Assembly (NCBI GenBank): GCA_043777755.1
Contig: JAYWHK010000290.1
Coordinates: 1 to 45,649, forward strand
Length of the DNA: 45,649 nt
Source of the DNA: CANHEE01 sp043777755
GTDB taxonomy: Bacteria; Bacteroidota; Bacteroidia; Chitinophagales; Saprospiraceae
Direction: 5' to 3'
This document shows positions 9,065-18,314 of this stretch, in pieces; within the stretch, counting starts at the first letter, position 1, and the number at the start of each line of letters is the position of its first letter. A program made the position numbers and the translations under genes. Below the pieces are notes generated by a model. That model had not been told where the DNA came from and did no database searches. It saw only the letters and a list, made by a program, of their open reading frames with translations.

Positions 9065-10480
9065 ATGACAAATTTTAGAGTACTCTATGATAGCGAGGAC
9101 TTTCGCAAGAAAGGCTACGAAACGATTGACCTTTTGGCTGATTACTTACAGCAAATCACTGATAGCCAATCTATTATAAAAGCAATTCCTTATCACACAC
9201 CTGATGAAGCATTGGATTTTTGGCAAAAAGACTTTAACAATCCTACAAATCCTGATTTATTGGATTTCTTCAAAAAACAAATTGAAAATGTTGTGCATAT
9301 TCACTCGCCTCGCTATGTTGGGCATCAAGTAACAGCAACTTTACCGACGGCTGTTTTGTCGGCTCTTGTTGATGCGTTGCTTAACAATAGTGGCGCAATT
9401 CACGAAATGGGCATGAGCGTCAATGCACAAGAACGCATCGTAACCAATTGGTTCTCAAAGCATTTGGGTTACGAAGAGGAGAGTTATGGCATCATCACCT
9501 CAGGTGGAACTTTGGCAAATTTGACGGCTTTGCTCACCGCAAGAGCTGTCAAAGCTCCCGAAGATGTTTGGAAAGAAGGTACAAAAAGTCGTTTGGCGGT
9601 TATGGTATCTGAGCAAGCGCATTATTGTGTAGATAGGGCTGCAAAAGTCATGGGATTGGGTGATGCTGGCGTTATAAAAGTGCCAACTGATGTTAATTTT
9701 TGTATGAAAACCGAAGTATTGGAAGACCTTTTGGCAAAAGCAAAAGCAGATGGTCTTCACGTTTTTGCAATAGTCGGCAGTGCGTGTACAACCTCAACGG
9801 GCAGTTATGACGATTTGGAAAAAATCGCTGATTTCGCTGAAAAACACAATATTTGGTTTCATGCAGACGGTGCGCACGGTGGTGTCGTGGTGCTTTCTGA
9901 AAAATACAAGTATTTGGTAAAAGGAATCAATCGGACAGATTCTGTCATTGCAGATTTTCATAAAATGCTCTTGATTCCGTCGCTGACAACTGGTGTTTTT
10001 TACAAAAAGCCAAAAGATAGTTATCAGACTTTTGCTCAAAAAGCAAGTTATCTTTTTGCTGAAGCGGACGAAGATTGGTACAATTCGGGCAAGCGTACTT
10101 TTGAATGTACAAAACCAACAATGGTCAGTCGGGTGTATAGTGTTTTGCGCACGCATGGCGAGGAAATTTTCACTGATGCAGTGGATTATCTTTATGATTT
10201 GGGCGCAACCTTTGCAACAATGATTCGTCAAAATCCAAACTTTGAACTTGCTCATGAGCCAAAAACCAATATTGTTTGTTTTCGTTTTATAGCCAAAAGT
10301 GAAAATGATTTGAACGTTTTAAACCAACAAATACGCCAAAATCTTTTAGAAAATGGTCGTTTTTACTTGGTTTCTACGGTTTTGAAAGGGAATTATTATT
10401 TGCGTGTTTCATTGATGAATCCGCTAACGACGGAAAAGGAATTAGAGGAGTTATTAACACTCATTGAAAATTGTGCTTAG
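9065..10480 (+). CDS. PLP-dependent group II amino-acid decarboxylase
   Basis: This 471-aa protein belongs to the group II pyridoxal-5'-phosphate decarboxylases (aromatic amino acid, glutamate, diaminobutyrate and related enzymes). Visible family features are TSGGTLANLTAL near 145-156, the ring-stacking His186 in EQAHYCVD, Asp268 in HADGAHGG, and the Schiff-base Lys300 in DFHKM. The length is typical. The substrate cannot be decided by eye, and the local motif DFHKMLLIP does not single out one subclass for me. The enzyme would release CO2 and form an amine in the cytoplasm. It stands alone: a -7 box lies just upstream and a repeat element plus terminator downstream, facing a convergent gene. 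Confidence 0.93.
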   Translation: MTNFRVLYDSEDFRKKGYETIDLLADYLQQITDSQSIIKAIPYHTPDEALDFWQKDFNNPTNPDLLDFFKKQIENVVHIHSPRYVGHQVTATLPTAVLSALVDALLNNSGAIHEMGMSVNAQERIVTNWFSKHLGYEEESYGIITSGGTLANLTALLTARAVKAPEDVWKEGTKSRLAVMVSEQAHYCVDRAAKVMGLGDAGVIKVPTDVNFCMKTEVLEDLLAKAKADGLHVFAIVGSACTTSTGSYDDLEKIADFAEKHNIWFHADGAHGGVVVLSEKYKYLVKGINRTDSVIADFHKMLLIPSLTTGVFYKKPKDSYQTFAQKASYLFAEADEDWYNSGKRTFECTKPTMVSRVYSVLRTHGEEIFTDAVDYLYDLGATFATMIRQNPNFELAHEPKTNIVCFRFIAKSENDLNVLNQQIRQNLLENGRFYLVSTVLKGNYYLRVSLMNPLTTEKELEELLTLIENCA

Positions 10481-10548
10481 ATTCGATAGGCAATTAATTA
10501 AAAAAGGAAAGTAACTGTTTAGCGTCGAAAAAAATCGAAGATTTTTTA

Positions 10549-10647
10549 TTTTTACCACGGAGAAACAGAGGTCACGGAGGCAAAAAAATTAGCCTTCGGC
10601 TAATTTTTTTGTCAAACTTTGTGTTCTCCGTTTCTCCGTGGTAAAAA
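10549..10647. repeat. Nested inverted-repeat element of the CACGGAG type
   Basis: Outer arms of 22 bp (10549-10570 and 10626-10647, one mismatch) read TTTTTACCACGGAGAAACAG and its complement. Inside, a perfect 13-bp hairpin with a 3-base loop (10583-10611, core TTAGCC TTC GGCTAA) has A and T runs on its sides. It lies between convergent genes. The form fits a small non-autonomous dispersed repeat, and the inner hairpin could also terminate transcription. Confidence 0.75.
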
Positions 10648-10670
10648 ACTGCAAAAGTGGTAAAAGTTAC

Positions 10671-10717
10671 AAAGGAAAGCGAATATCAGGTTATAAACCT
10701 AATATTCGCTTTCCTTT
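10671..10717. terminator. Bidirectional terminator between convergent genes
   Basis: A 16-bp perfect stem (AAAGGAAAGCGAATAT at 10671-10686 with its complement at 10702-10717) continues after one mismatch into a 5-bp stem with loop ATA. A T run follows. It serves the decarboxylase gene and the DUF3108 gene. Confidence 0.85.
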
Positions 10718-10739
10718 TTTTACCTTTTTCCCAAAAAAC

Positions 10740-11603
10740 TCAATTTACCTTTGCTTCAAAAGGATAACGTAAGCCTTTATAGGATTTCAAAACAACTTTG
10801 ACAGAACCTACTGAAAGTGGCGATTCTATCATCAAAGGAATTTTGTTTTTATCGTCAGAAGCCCAAACATTCAGCTCCGAACCCGACTTAAAAACACGCC
10901 CATCAATTACTTGCGGCGAGAATTTTATGGTATTGTAACTCCCCATATCTCTCAAAGGAATTCTTGCGAATTTGCCTTTGTATTTTACATTGATGGGATA
11001 TTCTTTTTCATCTAAAATAAAGCGTAGTGGAAATGTTGAGTTTTTTTCTTTGCTTTCAAAGTCCAAGTTACGGCAATAATAAATCGTCGAAACCAAATCG
11101 TGCATACAATTACTCAAAGAAATCTCTTTTTTCTTAGCATCTTTTTCATAATTGCCTCTGTACGAGTCTGCTTTGTGGTTGCTTTGGTCAAAAACGACTT
11201 TATCATAAAGTTTATATTTTCCTTCAGCAATGCTTCGGATTGAAACAATTGGCAAAAGGCTACTTTTATCCAAATAGGTATCGTAACGGTCATTTACTTT
11301 GAAAAACCATTCGTAAGACGGATAAGTTTTTCCAACCGCTTTCAAATGCCATTGATTTCCCAAATCTTCTACGGAAAACGTCACTTCGCCAGCTGCTACC
11401 CAAACAAAATTGATGTTGTAATACAACTTGTAAGTCATTTCTTCGCCATGTTGAAAAGTAGTATTTTCAATAAAACAAGAACGTGGCGGCTCGTTACGCT
11501 CAATTTTTTTTATAGAAGAAAAAGAAAAGAAAAGAAAACATATTACCAAAAGAGAAACAATGGAATAGGTTTTTTTTGAAGAAAATAGCACTGGTTTTTT
11601 CAT
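10740..11603 (-). CDS. DUF3108 family secreted protein
   Basis: I start this at the ATG at 11603 (287 aa, MKKPVLFSSKK...), because the upstream start at 11639 would read through a tandem-repeat leader. A hydrophobic stretch at about residues 13-27 is a signal peptide or anchor. The body matches DUF3108: an opening FQHGEEMTYKLYYNINFVWV, a middle with SYEWFFKVNDRYDTYLD, and a closing basic beta-rich part. Members are periplasmic or envelope proteins of unknown role. It is the last gene of a same-strand group with the flippase-like protein and epimerase, 106 bases after the former, and it ends at a bidirectional terminator. Confidence 0.88.
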   Translation of the reverse strand: MKKPVLFSSKKTYSIVSLLVICFLFFSFSSIKKIERNEPPRSCFIENTTFQHGEEMTYKLYYNINFVWVAAGEVTFSVEDLGNQWHLKAVGKTYPSYEWFFKVNDRYDTYLDKSSLLPIVSIRSIAEGKYKLYDKVVFDQSNHKADSYRGNYEKDAKKKEISLSNCMHDLVSTIYYCRNLDFESKEKNSTFPLRFILDEKEYPINVKYKGKFARIPLRDMGSYNTIKFSPQVIDGRVFKSGSELNVWASDDKNKIPLMIESPLSVGSVKVVLKSYKGLRYPFEAKVN

Positions 11604-11608
11604 AATTA

Positions 11609-11644
11609 AGTAGTCGCAAGTCAATAAGCCGTTAGTCATAAGTC
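11609..11644. repeat. Degenerate 7-bp tandem repeat in 5' leader
   Basis: About five imperfect heptamers near ATAAGTC lie immediately upstream of the DUF3108 start codon. The array is related to the one at 1562-1605. Confidence 0.6.
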
Positions 11645-11709
11645 TTTTAATTTGCTGATTTACAACAGTTTATTCTATTTTAAAATATCAATTATTTCAG
11701 TCGAAGTGC

Positions 11710-12741
11710 TTACTCGTTTGGGAAATAATTTTTTTTCAAAATAAAAAATAATCCTATCAAAGCGGGCAAAATAACATTCAGCAGCCAAAGACTAAAAGTT
11801 GTTGTCAAAATGGCTATTTCGTTGGCTGTTGAAAAACTCCATACCCAAACGGCTGTTCCGCCGCGTGCAAACAAGCCTGTCACGGGAGGCAATGGCAGGC
11901 TCGTTTGGAGTAGAAATATAGTAGTTATGCACGCTGTACTAAGCCATATACTGAGGTCAATTCCCATGAATTGTAGCATACAATAATATTGCAAAGTATA
12001 AACACTATAACGCAAACTCGCCATTAAAAGTGCCATACTGAGTTGCCAATAGCTGTAATTTTGTAAAAATTTAACGTGTTTTAACCAGTTTTTAACAAGT
12101 GTGAGCGTTTTTTCAACAATTTTTATTTCTAAAAAATCATTTGATATTCTTTTTTCAGCGTAATAATAGATTTTTTTTAAAATTGTCAGTAAAAAATCTG
12201 TTTTATAAAAAAAGAATATCAAAATTGAAAAACCTAAAAAACAAGGAATTGCAAGTAGGTTAAAATAGCTTTGCAAATGTTGAAAAAAAGTAGTTAAAAA
12301 AACATAAAAACCCAACAGCCCAAAAAATAAAGTTGCTAAAATTTGACTAAAACTACCAAGTAAAGTCGAGATGATTGTTTCTACGGTTTTGTCTTTTGTC
12401 GTAAAAAGCAAACGTCCGCCATACTCTCCAATACGATTTGGCGTAAAAACACCTATCGTAATACCTGCTAAAACTGCCCTAAACGCATACCAAACACTAT
12501 AATTTTCAAATGCCTGTGCTAATTTTCGCCATTTGAGTGCTTCTAACAACCAGTTCATTGGCATCAAAAAGACAGTTATTGCCAACCATAAAGGATTGCT
12601 GTTTTGGATTTGCTTTTGGTAAGCTGCCCAAAGTTCGGCACTGTTTCTCTGATGGAAGATTTGCCAATATAAAAAAACTACAAAGCATAGCGCAATGGCT
12701 ATCTTTGCAGTTATTTCTATAGTTTTTAAATTTTTTATCAT
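11710..12741 (-). CDS. UPF0104 / lysylphosphatidylglycerol synthase TM-like membrane protein
   Basis: This 343-aa integral membrane protein has about eight hydrophobic segments and the features of the UPF0104 / flippase-like TM family, including a GEYGGRLLF motif near residue 107 and LPLPPVTGLFARGGTAVW near residue 290. Family members include the membrane half of MprF and putative lipid or polyprenol-sugar flippases, so transport of a lipid-linked substrate is possible but not shown. Its ATG overlaps the stop codon of the upstream epimerase gene (TAATG), which suggests translational coupling. Confidence 0.88.
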   Translation of the reverse strand: MIKNLKTIEITAKIAIALCFVVFLYWQIFHQRNSAELWAAYQKQIQNSNPLWLAITVFLMPMNWLLEALKWRKLAQAFENYSVWYAFRAVLAGITIGVFTPNRIGEYGGRLLFTTKDKTVETIISTLLGSFSQILATLFFGLLGFYVFLTTFFQHLQSYFNLLAIPCFLGFSILIFFFYKTDFLLTILKKIYYYAEKRISNDFLEIKIVEKTLTLVKNWLKHVKFLQNYSYWQLSMALLMASLRYSVYTLQYYCMLQFMGIDLSIWLSTACITTIFLLQTSLPLPPVTGLFARGGTAVWVWSFSTANEIAILTTTFSLWLLNVILPALIGLFFILKKNYFPNE

Positions 12742-13673
12742 TATAAATAGTTATACCCAAATTTTCCGCCCAAATTTTCACCTGCTTCCAAAATCGCCAA
12801 ACCATCTTTATTGTTAAAAGCATCAATATTGGAAGTCATTGGTTCTAATGCAATACAATTACGGTGCGGTGGAGTAAAAATTTGAATAAAATTATATTTT
12901 CGCTCGCCTGTTTCTTGCCAATACGTCAATTTTCCTTCTTCTGTTGCCAAAACCACTTCGTAATTTTTTGTTTCGTCCAAAATTTTAAAACCATTGTCAA
13001 GGTTTGTTTCGCCAATTTTTTCTAAATTTTTAAATTTTTCAAAAGGTATTTTTTTTCCAGTAGGCAACATACGTTCATCAATATCAATGAGTTCTAATGC
13101 TCCAAATTGCATCGAAACGACCTCAATATGTTCGGAAAGGCTAAAATACGGATGCCAACCAATCCCTGCTGGAACTGACGATGTTCCCGTATTTTTAAAA
13201 TTCATCTCAATTTCCATACCTTTTTCAGTTGAAAAAGTGAACGTAATCTCAAAACGACAAGAAAACGGATAGTAAGGCAAATGCCCATCGTAATCATTTA
13301 CACAAGTTACCGAAACGTAATCGTCTGCCAAAATCATTGCATTTATGTCATGTGGCATTTTTTTGCCAAAACCATGAATAGCATTGTTTGTTGCAGCGTT
13401 GTCAATTGGAAAATGATAGGTTTTGCCTTCATGCGTATATGCGCCATCGTGCATACGATTCGGAAAAGGATAAAGTACAATGCTTTTACCCCATTTTTGC
13501 TTTTCCAATTCTTCGGGCGTTGCGAAACCGTCCAATACATTTTTTCCATTAAAAATAGTATCCATTAATACCGCACCATATTCTGGAACGATGGAAAAAC
13601 CGCTATTTGTTTTTTTATTAAAAAAAGTATGACGCTCAAAACGCCCGAAAGAAGAAATTGTATGTTGAAACAT
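12741..13673 (-). CDS. Aldose 1-epimerase (mutarotase-like)
   Basis: This 310-aa protein fits the aldose 1-epimerase / galactose mutarotase family, which interconverts alpha and beta anomers of sugars. The two family histidines are visible in NAIHGFGKK (about residue 98) and GIGWHPYFS (about 170), and the base-type Glu in IALEPMTSN near residue 280. The length is normal and there is no signal peptide, so it is cytoplasmic. The exact sugar is unknown, and some members act on glucose-6-phosphate. It overlaps the following membrane protein gene by one base. Its leader carries a clear 7-bp tandem repeat. Confidence 0.92.
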   Translation of the reverse strand: MFQHTISSFGRFERHTFFNKKTNSGFSIVPEYGAVLMDTIFNGKNVLDGFATPEELEKQKWGKSIVLYPFPNRMHDGAYTHEGKTYHFPIDNAATNNAIHGFGKKMPHDINAMILADDYVSVTCVNDYDGHLPYYPFSCRFEITFTFSTEKGMEIEMNFKNTGTSSVPAGIGWHPYFSLSEHIEVVSMQFGALELIDIDERMLPTGKKIPFEKFKNLEKIGETNLDNGFKILDETKNYEVVLATEEGKLTYWQETGERKYNFIQIFTPPHRNCIALEPMTSNIDAFNNKDGLAILEAGENLGGKFGYNYL

Positions 13674-13680
13674 TTTATTG

Positions 13681-13715
13681 AAATGTAAAATGTAAAAGGT
13701 TAAATTTAAAATATA
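13681..13715. repeat. 7-bp tandem repeat in 5' leader of the epimerase gene
   Basis: Five heptamers with AAA at the start of each (AAATGTA, AAATGTA, AAAGGTT, AAATTTA, AAATATA) lie seven bases upstream of the start codon at 13673. Confidence 0.6.
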
Positions 13716-13765
13716 AAAGTCCTGCTAATTGAAAACTTAACACATCATGTTATAATATTTTTTAC

Positions 13766-15292
13766 TTATAAATCAAACTTAATTCCTTGTGCCAAAGGAA
13801 GTTGTGTACTGTAATTAATCGTATTTGTTTGGCGACGCATATAAGCTTTCCAAGCGTCAGAACCGCTTTCACGACCACCACCTGTTTCTTTCTCACCGCC
13901 AAAAGCACCACCTATTTCCGCACCACTTGTACCAATATTAACATTGGCAATACCACAATCTGAACCAGAAGCCGACAAAAACTGTTCTGCTTCACGCAAA
14001 CTATCCGTCATAATTGCAGAGGAAAGTCCTTGAGGAACGCCATTTTGCATAGCAATGGCTTCTTCTAAAGTAGAATATTTCATCAAATATAAAATTGGCG
14101 CAAACGTTTCATGCTGCACAATCGCAAAATGATTTTCAGCTTCAGCAATACAAGGTTGAACGTAACAACCACTTGTGTAAGCATCTCCTTCCAGAACGCC
14201 ACTTTCTACAACGAAGTTAGCACCTTCCACTTTTGCTTTTTCGATAGCGGTCAAGTACATTTCTACTGCGCCTTTGTCAATAAGAGGTCCTACGTGATTG
14301 TTTTGGTCTAATGGATTGCCGATTCGCAGTTGCTTATAACCTTTTACTAACTTTTCTTTTACTTGATTGTAAATACTTTCATGGATAATCAAACGTCGAG
14401 TTGATGTACAACGCTGACCAGCTGTACCAACCGCACCAAATACAGCACCCGTCAAAACAATGTCCATATTAGCATTTGGTGTAATAATAATAGCATTGTT
14501 TCCACCCAATTCTAAGATGGTTCTTCCCAAACGCCCTGCTACTGTTGCCGAAACGATTTTTCCCATTCGAGTACTTCCTGTTGCCGAAATCAAAGGAATA
14601 CGAGTGTCTTTGCTCATCAATTCACCTACCTTATAATCACCTGTAACAATACAACTAATACCTTCGGGTAAATCATTGTTTTTCAATACTTTATACAAAA
14701 TATTTTGACAAGCTACACTACAAAGCGGTGTTTTTTCAGAACCTTTCCAAACGCAAACATCACCACAAACAAGTGCCAACATTGCGTTCCAAGACCAAAC
14801 GGCTACGGGAAAGTTAAAGGCTGAAACGATGCCACAAATGCCCAGCGGATGCCACTGCTCGTACATTCTGTGAATAGGGCGTTCTGAGTGCATGGTTAAT
14901 CCATACAATTGGCGAGAAAGACCAACTGCAAAATCGCAAATGTCAATCATCTCTTGGACTTCTCCCAAACCTTCTTGAAGGCTTTTGCCCATTTCGTAAG
15001 ATACCAAATGACCAAGAGCATCTTTATATTTTCGGAGTTCTTCGCCATATTGACGGACGATTTCGCCACGTTTTGGTGCAGGAACTTGTCGCCATGTTTT
15101 GAAGGCTGCTTCCGCAGTTGTGATTACTTGTTCGTATTGCTCACGTGTGGTTACGCTTACGCTACCTATAAACTCACCATCAACTGGTGAGAAAGATTGA
15201 ATATATTTACGAGAGGTCATGCTCTCTAAACCAGTGCTTGTTCCAGCATTGTTTCGCTTCAATCCTAATTTTTTTAAAAAATCTTTTTCCAT
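13766..15292 (-). CDS. ALDH7-type aldehyde dehydrogenase (aminoadipate-semialdehyde dehydrogenase-like)
   Basis: This 508-aa NAD(P)-dependent aldehyde dehydrogenase shows the full catalytic set: Asn160 in SAFNFP, Lys183 in VWKGSEKTP, Glu261 in ELGGNNA and the nucleophile Cys295 in GQRCTSTRRL. The GQRCTSTRR form and the overall sequence point to the ALDH7 (antiquitin) subfamily, whose known members oxidise alpha-aminoadipate semialdehyde in lysine breakdown or other small aldehydes. The physiological substrate is inferred only from subfamily. The gene follows carB on the same strand, but a terminator lies between them (15331-15366), so it is probably transcribed separately. Confidence 0.95.
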   Translation of the reverse strand: MEKDFLKKLGLKRNNAGTSTGLESMTSRKYIQSFSPVDGEFIGSVSVTTREQYEQVITTAEAAFKTWRQVPAPKRGEIVRQYGEELRKYKDALGHLVSYEMGKSLQEGLGEVQEMIDICDFAVGLSRQLYGLTMHSERPIHRMYEQWHPLGICGIVSAFNFPVAVWSWNAMLALVCGDVCVWKGSEKTPLCSVACQNILYKVLKNNDLPEGISCIVTGDYKVGELMSKDTRIPLISATGSTRMGKIVSATVAGRLGRTILELGGNNAIIITPNANMDIVLTGAVFGAVGTAGQRCTSTRRLIIHESIYNQVKEKLVKGYKQLRIGNPLDQNNHVGPLIDKGAVEMYLTAIEKAKVEGANFVVESGVLEGDAYTSGCYVQPCIAEAENHFAIVQHETFAPILYLMKYSTLEEAIAMQNGVPQGLSSAIMTDSLREAEQFLSASGSDCGIANVNIGTSGAEIGGAFGGEKETGGGRESGSDAWKAYMRRQTNTINYSTQLPLAQGIKFDL

Positions 15293-15330
15293 TTGTTAAA
15301 ACATATATTTATTATTTGTGCTAAGATATT

Positions 15331-15366
15331 AAAAAACGCCATTATCTCTGTGAAATAGCGTTTTTT
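15331..15366 (-). terminator. Terminator after carB
   Basis: AAAAAACGC at 15331-15339 pairs with GCGTTTTTT at 15358-15366, and the stem can extend inward past one mismatch. It lies 17 bases beyond the carB stop codon. Confidence 0.7.
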
Positions 15367-15383
15367 TCTTTTTTATAAAATAA

Positions 15384-18200
15384 TTACTGGTACAAATACC
15401 GATTTCGATTGCTCTCCAATTCTCTGAAATAGGGATCTTTCAAATCTTTGATAAAATAAATCATTTCGCCCGTGGATTTCATTTCTGGACCAAGGCGTTT
15501 GTCCACACCAGGGAATTTGTTGAAAGAAAAAACAGGAACTTTGATGGCAAAACCTTCAAGTTTATTTTCCATTTTGAAATCACTGAGTTTTTTACTACCC
15601 AACATAACGTGCGTTGCGATGTTCAAATAAGGCATTTTATAGGCTTTTGCAATAAAAGGCGTGGTACGAGAAGCTCTCGGATTGGCTTCTATCACATATA
15701 CTTTTTCATTTTTTATTGCAAATTGAATATTGATTAAACCTTTGATATTCAAGGCAAAAGCTAATTTTCGAGCGTGTTCTTTCATTTGTTGTAAGACATC
15801 TTCGCTCAAACTATACGTTGGCAACAAAGCGGCACTGTCGCCTGAGTGAATTCCCGCAGGTTCGATGTGTTCCATGATACCCATAATATGAACATCTTCG
15901 CCATCGCAAATCGCATCTATTTCAGCTTCTTTTGCTCGCTCTAAAAAGTGGTCAATCAGTACTTTATTGTCTGGCATGTGTTTGAAAATATCCAAAACAG
16001 CACGCTCCAATTCGGCATCGTTGATAACAATTTTCATTCTTTGACCACCCAAGACATAAGACGGACGCACCAAAACAGGATAACCTACTTTTGCCGCAAC
16101 TGCAATCGCTTCGTCTGCATCGTCTGCGCCACCGTAATCAGGATAAGGGATTTCTAATTCCTTCAAAAGGTCTGAAAACGAACTGCGGTCTTCTGCCAAA
16201 TCCATGTTTTTAAAATCAGTGCCTATGATTTTTATGCCTTTTTTGTGCAAATTTTCCGCCAATTTGAGTGCCGTTTGACCGCCCAATTGTACGATGACTC
16301 CTTCAGGTTTTTCGTGGTCAATGATTTCCTCCAAATGTTCCCAATAAACAGGTTCAAAATAAAGTTTGTCCGCCATGTCAAAATCAGTAGAAACTGTTTC
16401 TGGATTACAATTGACCATAATTGCTTCATAACCAGCTTCTTTTATCGCTAAAAGTCCGTGTACGCAACAATAATCAAACTCAATTCCCTGTCCAATACGG
16501 TTTGGGCCAGAACCCAAAACAATGATTTTTTTCTTATCAGAAACGACACTTTCGTTTTCTCCGTCAAAAGTAGAATAAAAATAAGGCGTTTTTGCTTCAA
16601 ATTCTGCGGCACAAGTATCCACCATTTTGAACACCCGACGAATGCCCAATTTCTTGCGCTGACGAGTGACTTCGATTTCTTTGATGCGCAAAACCCAAGC
16701 AATCTGATTGTCCGAATAACCAACTCTTTTGAGTTCTCGGAAAAAATCAATTGGAATATCTTCCGCTACATTAAATTTTAACAATTGTGTTTCGAGTGTA
16801 ACCAAATACTTGATTTGCTTCAAATACCAAGGGTCAATACCTGTCATTTTTTGGACAGATTTTGAAGGGATTCCTAAGCGCAAAGCATCTTTTACTCGAT
16901 AAATTCTATCGTCACTTGCACTTTCCAAACGTTTTAAAATATCTTCGGTACGAATCCATTCTTTCATGTCTGCACCAAGCCCTGTGCGGTTGTTTTCTTG
17001 TGACTGACAAGCCTTTTGTAAGGCTTCCAAAAAGTTGCGACCAATTGCCATCACTTCGCCAACAGATTTCATTTGCAAACCCAAACGATAATCCGCATTG
17101 GGGAATTTTTCAAAATTCCAACGAGGCATTTTTACAATTACATAATCCAACGTTGGTTCAAAATAAGCCGAAGTTGTGCCTGTAATTTGATTTTTTAATT
17201 CATCTAAATGATAACCAATCGCTAATTTTGCAGCGATTTTAGCTATCGGATAACCTGTTGCTTTACTTGCTAAAGCCGAAGAACGAGAAACACGAGGATT
17301 GATTTCCACCGCTATCAATTCTTCTGTTACAGGATTTTGCGCAAACTGAACATTACAACCTCCAGAAAAATTACCCATCGCTCTCATCATTCGGATGGCA
17401 TCGCTACGCATTTGTTGATAAGCGGTGTCAGAAAGTGTCATGGCAGGAGCAACCGTAATGCTATCACCTGTATGAATACCCATCGGGTCGAGGTTTTCGA
17501 CGGTACAAATAATAACTACATTGTCATTTTTATCTCGCAACAATTCCAACTCAAATTCCTTCCAACCTAAAACGGCTTTTTCTACCAAAACTTCGTGTGT
17601 AGGCGAGGCATCAAGACCACGACGAAGCAATTCGTCAAATTCTTCCGCCTTATGAACAAAGCCACCACCAAAACCGCCCAAGGTAAAAGAAGGGCGAATT
17701 ACGAGTGGATAGCCAATTTTTTGAGCCGCTTCTTTGCCTTCCAAAAACGAGTTGGCAACGTAAGATGGCGCAACTTGCATACCAATTTCTATCATCAATT
17801 GGCGGAAAAGTTCACGATTTTCGGCACGTTCAATTGCTTCAATATCCACGCCAATCATTCGGCAATTGTACTGTTTCCAAATACCTAACTTATCAGCTTC
17901 AATAGCCAAATTCAAGGCAGTTTGACCACCCATTGTAGGCAAAACAGCATCAATTTGACGTTCTTTTAAGATGAACTCCAAACTTTCGACTGTTAGTGGC
18001 ATCAAATAAACATGATCAGCAGTAACAGGGTCGGTCATAATCGTGGCAGGATTGGAGTTAATCAGTGTAACTTCAATGCCTTCTTCACGTAACGAGCGAG
18101 AAGCCTGTGAACCAGAATAGTCAAACTCACAAGCCTGACCAATGATTATCGGGCCTGAGCCGATAATGAGAACGGATTTTATAGATGTATCTTTTGGCAT
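15384..18200 (-). CDS. carB: Carbamoyl-phosphate synthase large subunit, short form
   Basis: CarB makes carbamoyl phosphate from bicarbonate, ammonia and two ATP for pyrimidine and arginine synthesis. The start MPKDTSIKSVLIIGSGPIII is canonical. Two ATP-grasp halves are present: the first has PTMGGQTALNLA and the second VQLGGQTALKLA, with an oligomerisation domain between them. The protein is 938 aa and stops right after the second ATP-grasp half, where E. coli CarB (1073 aa) continues into the MGS-like allosteric domain. Short CarB proteins are known in some Bacteroidota, so this is probably natural, but it removes the usual site for UMP/IMP/ornithine control. carA is not in the window. The upstream region is filled with repeats. 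Confidence 0.97.
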   Translation of the reverse strand: MPKDTSIKSVLIIGSGPIIIGQACEFDYSGSQASRSLREEGIEVTLINSNPATIMTDPVTADHVYLMPLTVESLEFILKERQIDAVLPTMGGQTALNLAIEADKLGIWKQYNCRMIGVDIEAIERAENRELFRQLMIEIGMQVAPSYVANSFLEGKEAAQKIGYPLVIRPSFTLGGFGGGFVHKAEEFDELLRRGLDASPTHEVLVEKAVLGWKEFELELLRDKNDNVVIICTVENLDPMGIHTGDSITVAPAMTLSDTAYQQMRSDAIRMMRAMGNFSGGCNVQFAQNPVTEELIAVEINPRVSRSSALASKATGYPIAKIAAKLAIGYHLDELKNQITGTTSAYFEPTLDYVIVKMPRWNFEKFPNADYRLGLQMKSVGEVMAIGRNFLEALQKACQSQENNRTGLGADMKEWIRTEDILKRLESASDDRIYRVKDALRLGIPSKSVQKMTGIDPWYLKQIKYLVTLETQLLKFNVAEDIPIDFFRELKRVGYSDNQIAWVLRIKEIEVTRQRKKLGIRRVFKMVDTCAAEFEAKTPYFYSTFDGENESVVSDKKKIIVLGSGPNRIGQGIEFDYCCVHGLLAIKEAGYEAIMVNCNPETVSTDFDMADKLYFEPVYWEHLEEIIDHEKPEGVIVQLGGQTALKLAENLHKKGIKIIGTDFKNMDLAEDRSSFSDLLKELEIPYPDYGGADDADEAIAVAAKVGYPVLVRPSYVLGGQRMKIVINDAELERAVLDIFKHMPDNKVLIDHFLERAKEAEIDAICDGEDVHIMGIMEHIEPAGIHSGDSAALLPTYSLSEDVLQQMKEHARKLAFALNIKGLINIQFAIKNEKVYVIEANPRASRTTPFIAKAYKMPYLNIATHVMLGSKKLSDFKMENKLEGFAIKVPVFSFNKFPGVDKRLGPEMKSTGEMIYFIKDLKDPYFRELESNRNRYLYQ

Positions 18201-18218
18201 AATGTGACCTCTCCGAAC

Positions 18219-18259
18219 AGCCTCTCCTAAATCCTCTCCTGAGGAGAGGACTTTTTGAG
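18219..18259 (+). repeat. REP-like hairpin, copy A
   Basis: A 41-base unit contains TCCTCTCC, loop TGA and GGAGAGGA. It matches copy B (18601-18641, opposite strand) at 33 of 41 positions, and the four stem differences compensate each other so the stem stays paired. CCTAAATCC precedes the stem in both copies. Confidence 0.7.
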
Positions 18260-18314
18260 TCAGAAGGAACTTTTCTTTTTTTTGATTAACTTTATTTTTT
18301 TTAACCCCATTTTA

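Noticed and set aside
9065..10480. Assignment of the decarboxylase to a specific substrate such as tyrosine or glutamate
   Set aside because: The active-site motif DFHKM and the lack of neighbouring transporter or pathway genes do not allow a choice.
12506..12826. Overlapping minus-strand ORF of 106 codons
   Set aside because: It straddles the junction of the epimerase and flippase-like genes in another frame, both of which have clear family matches.
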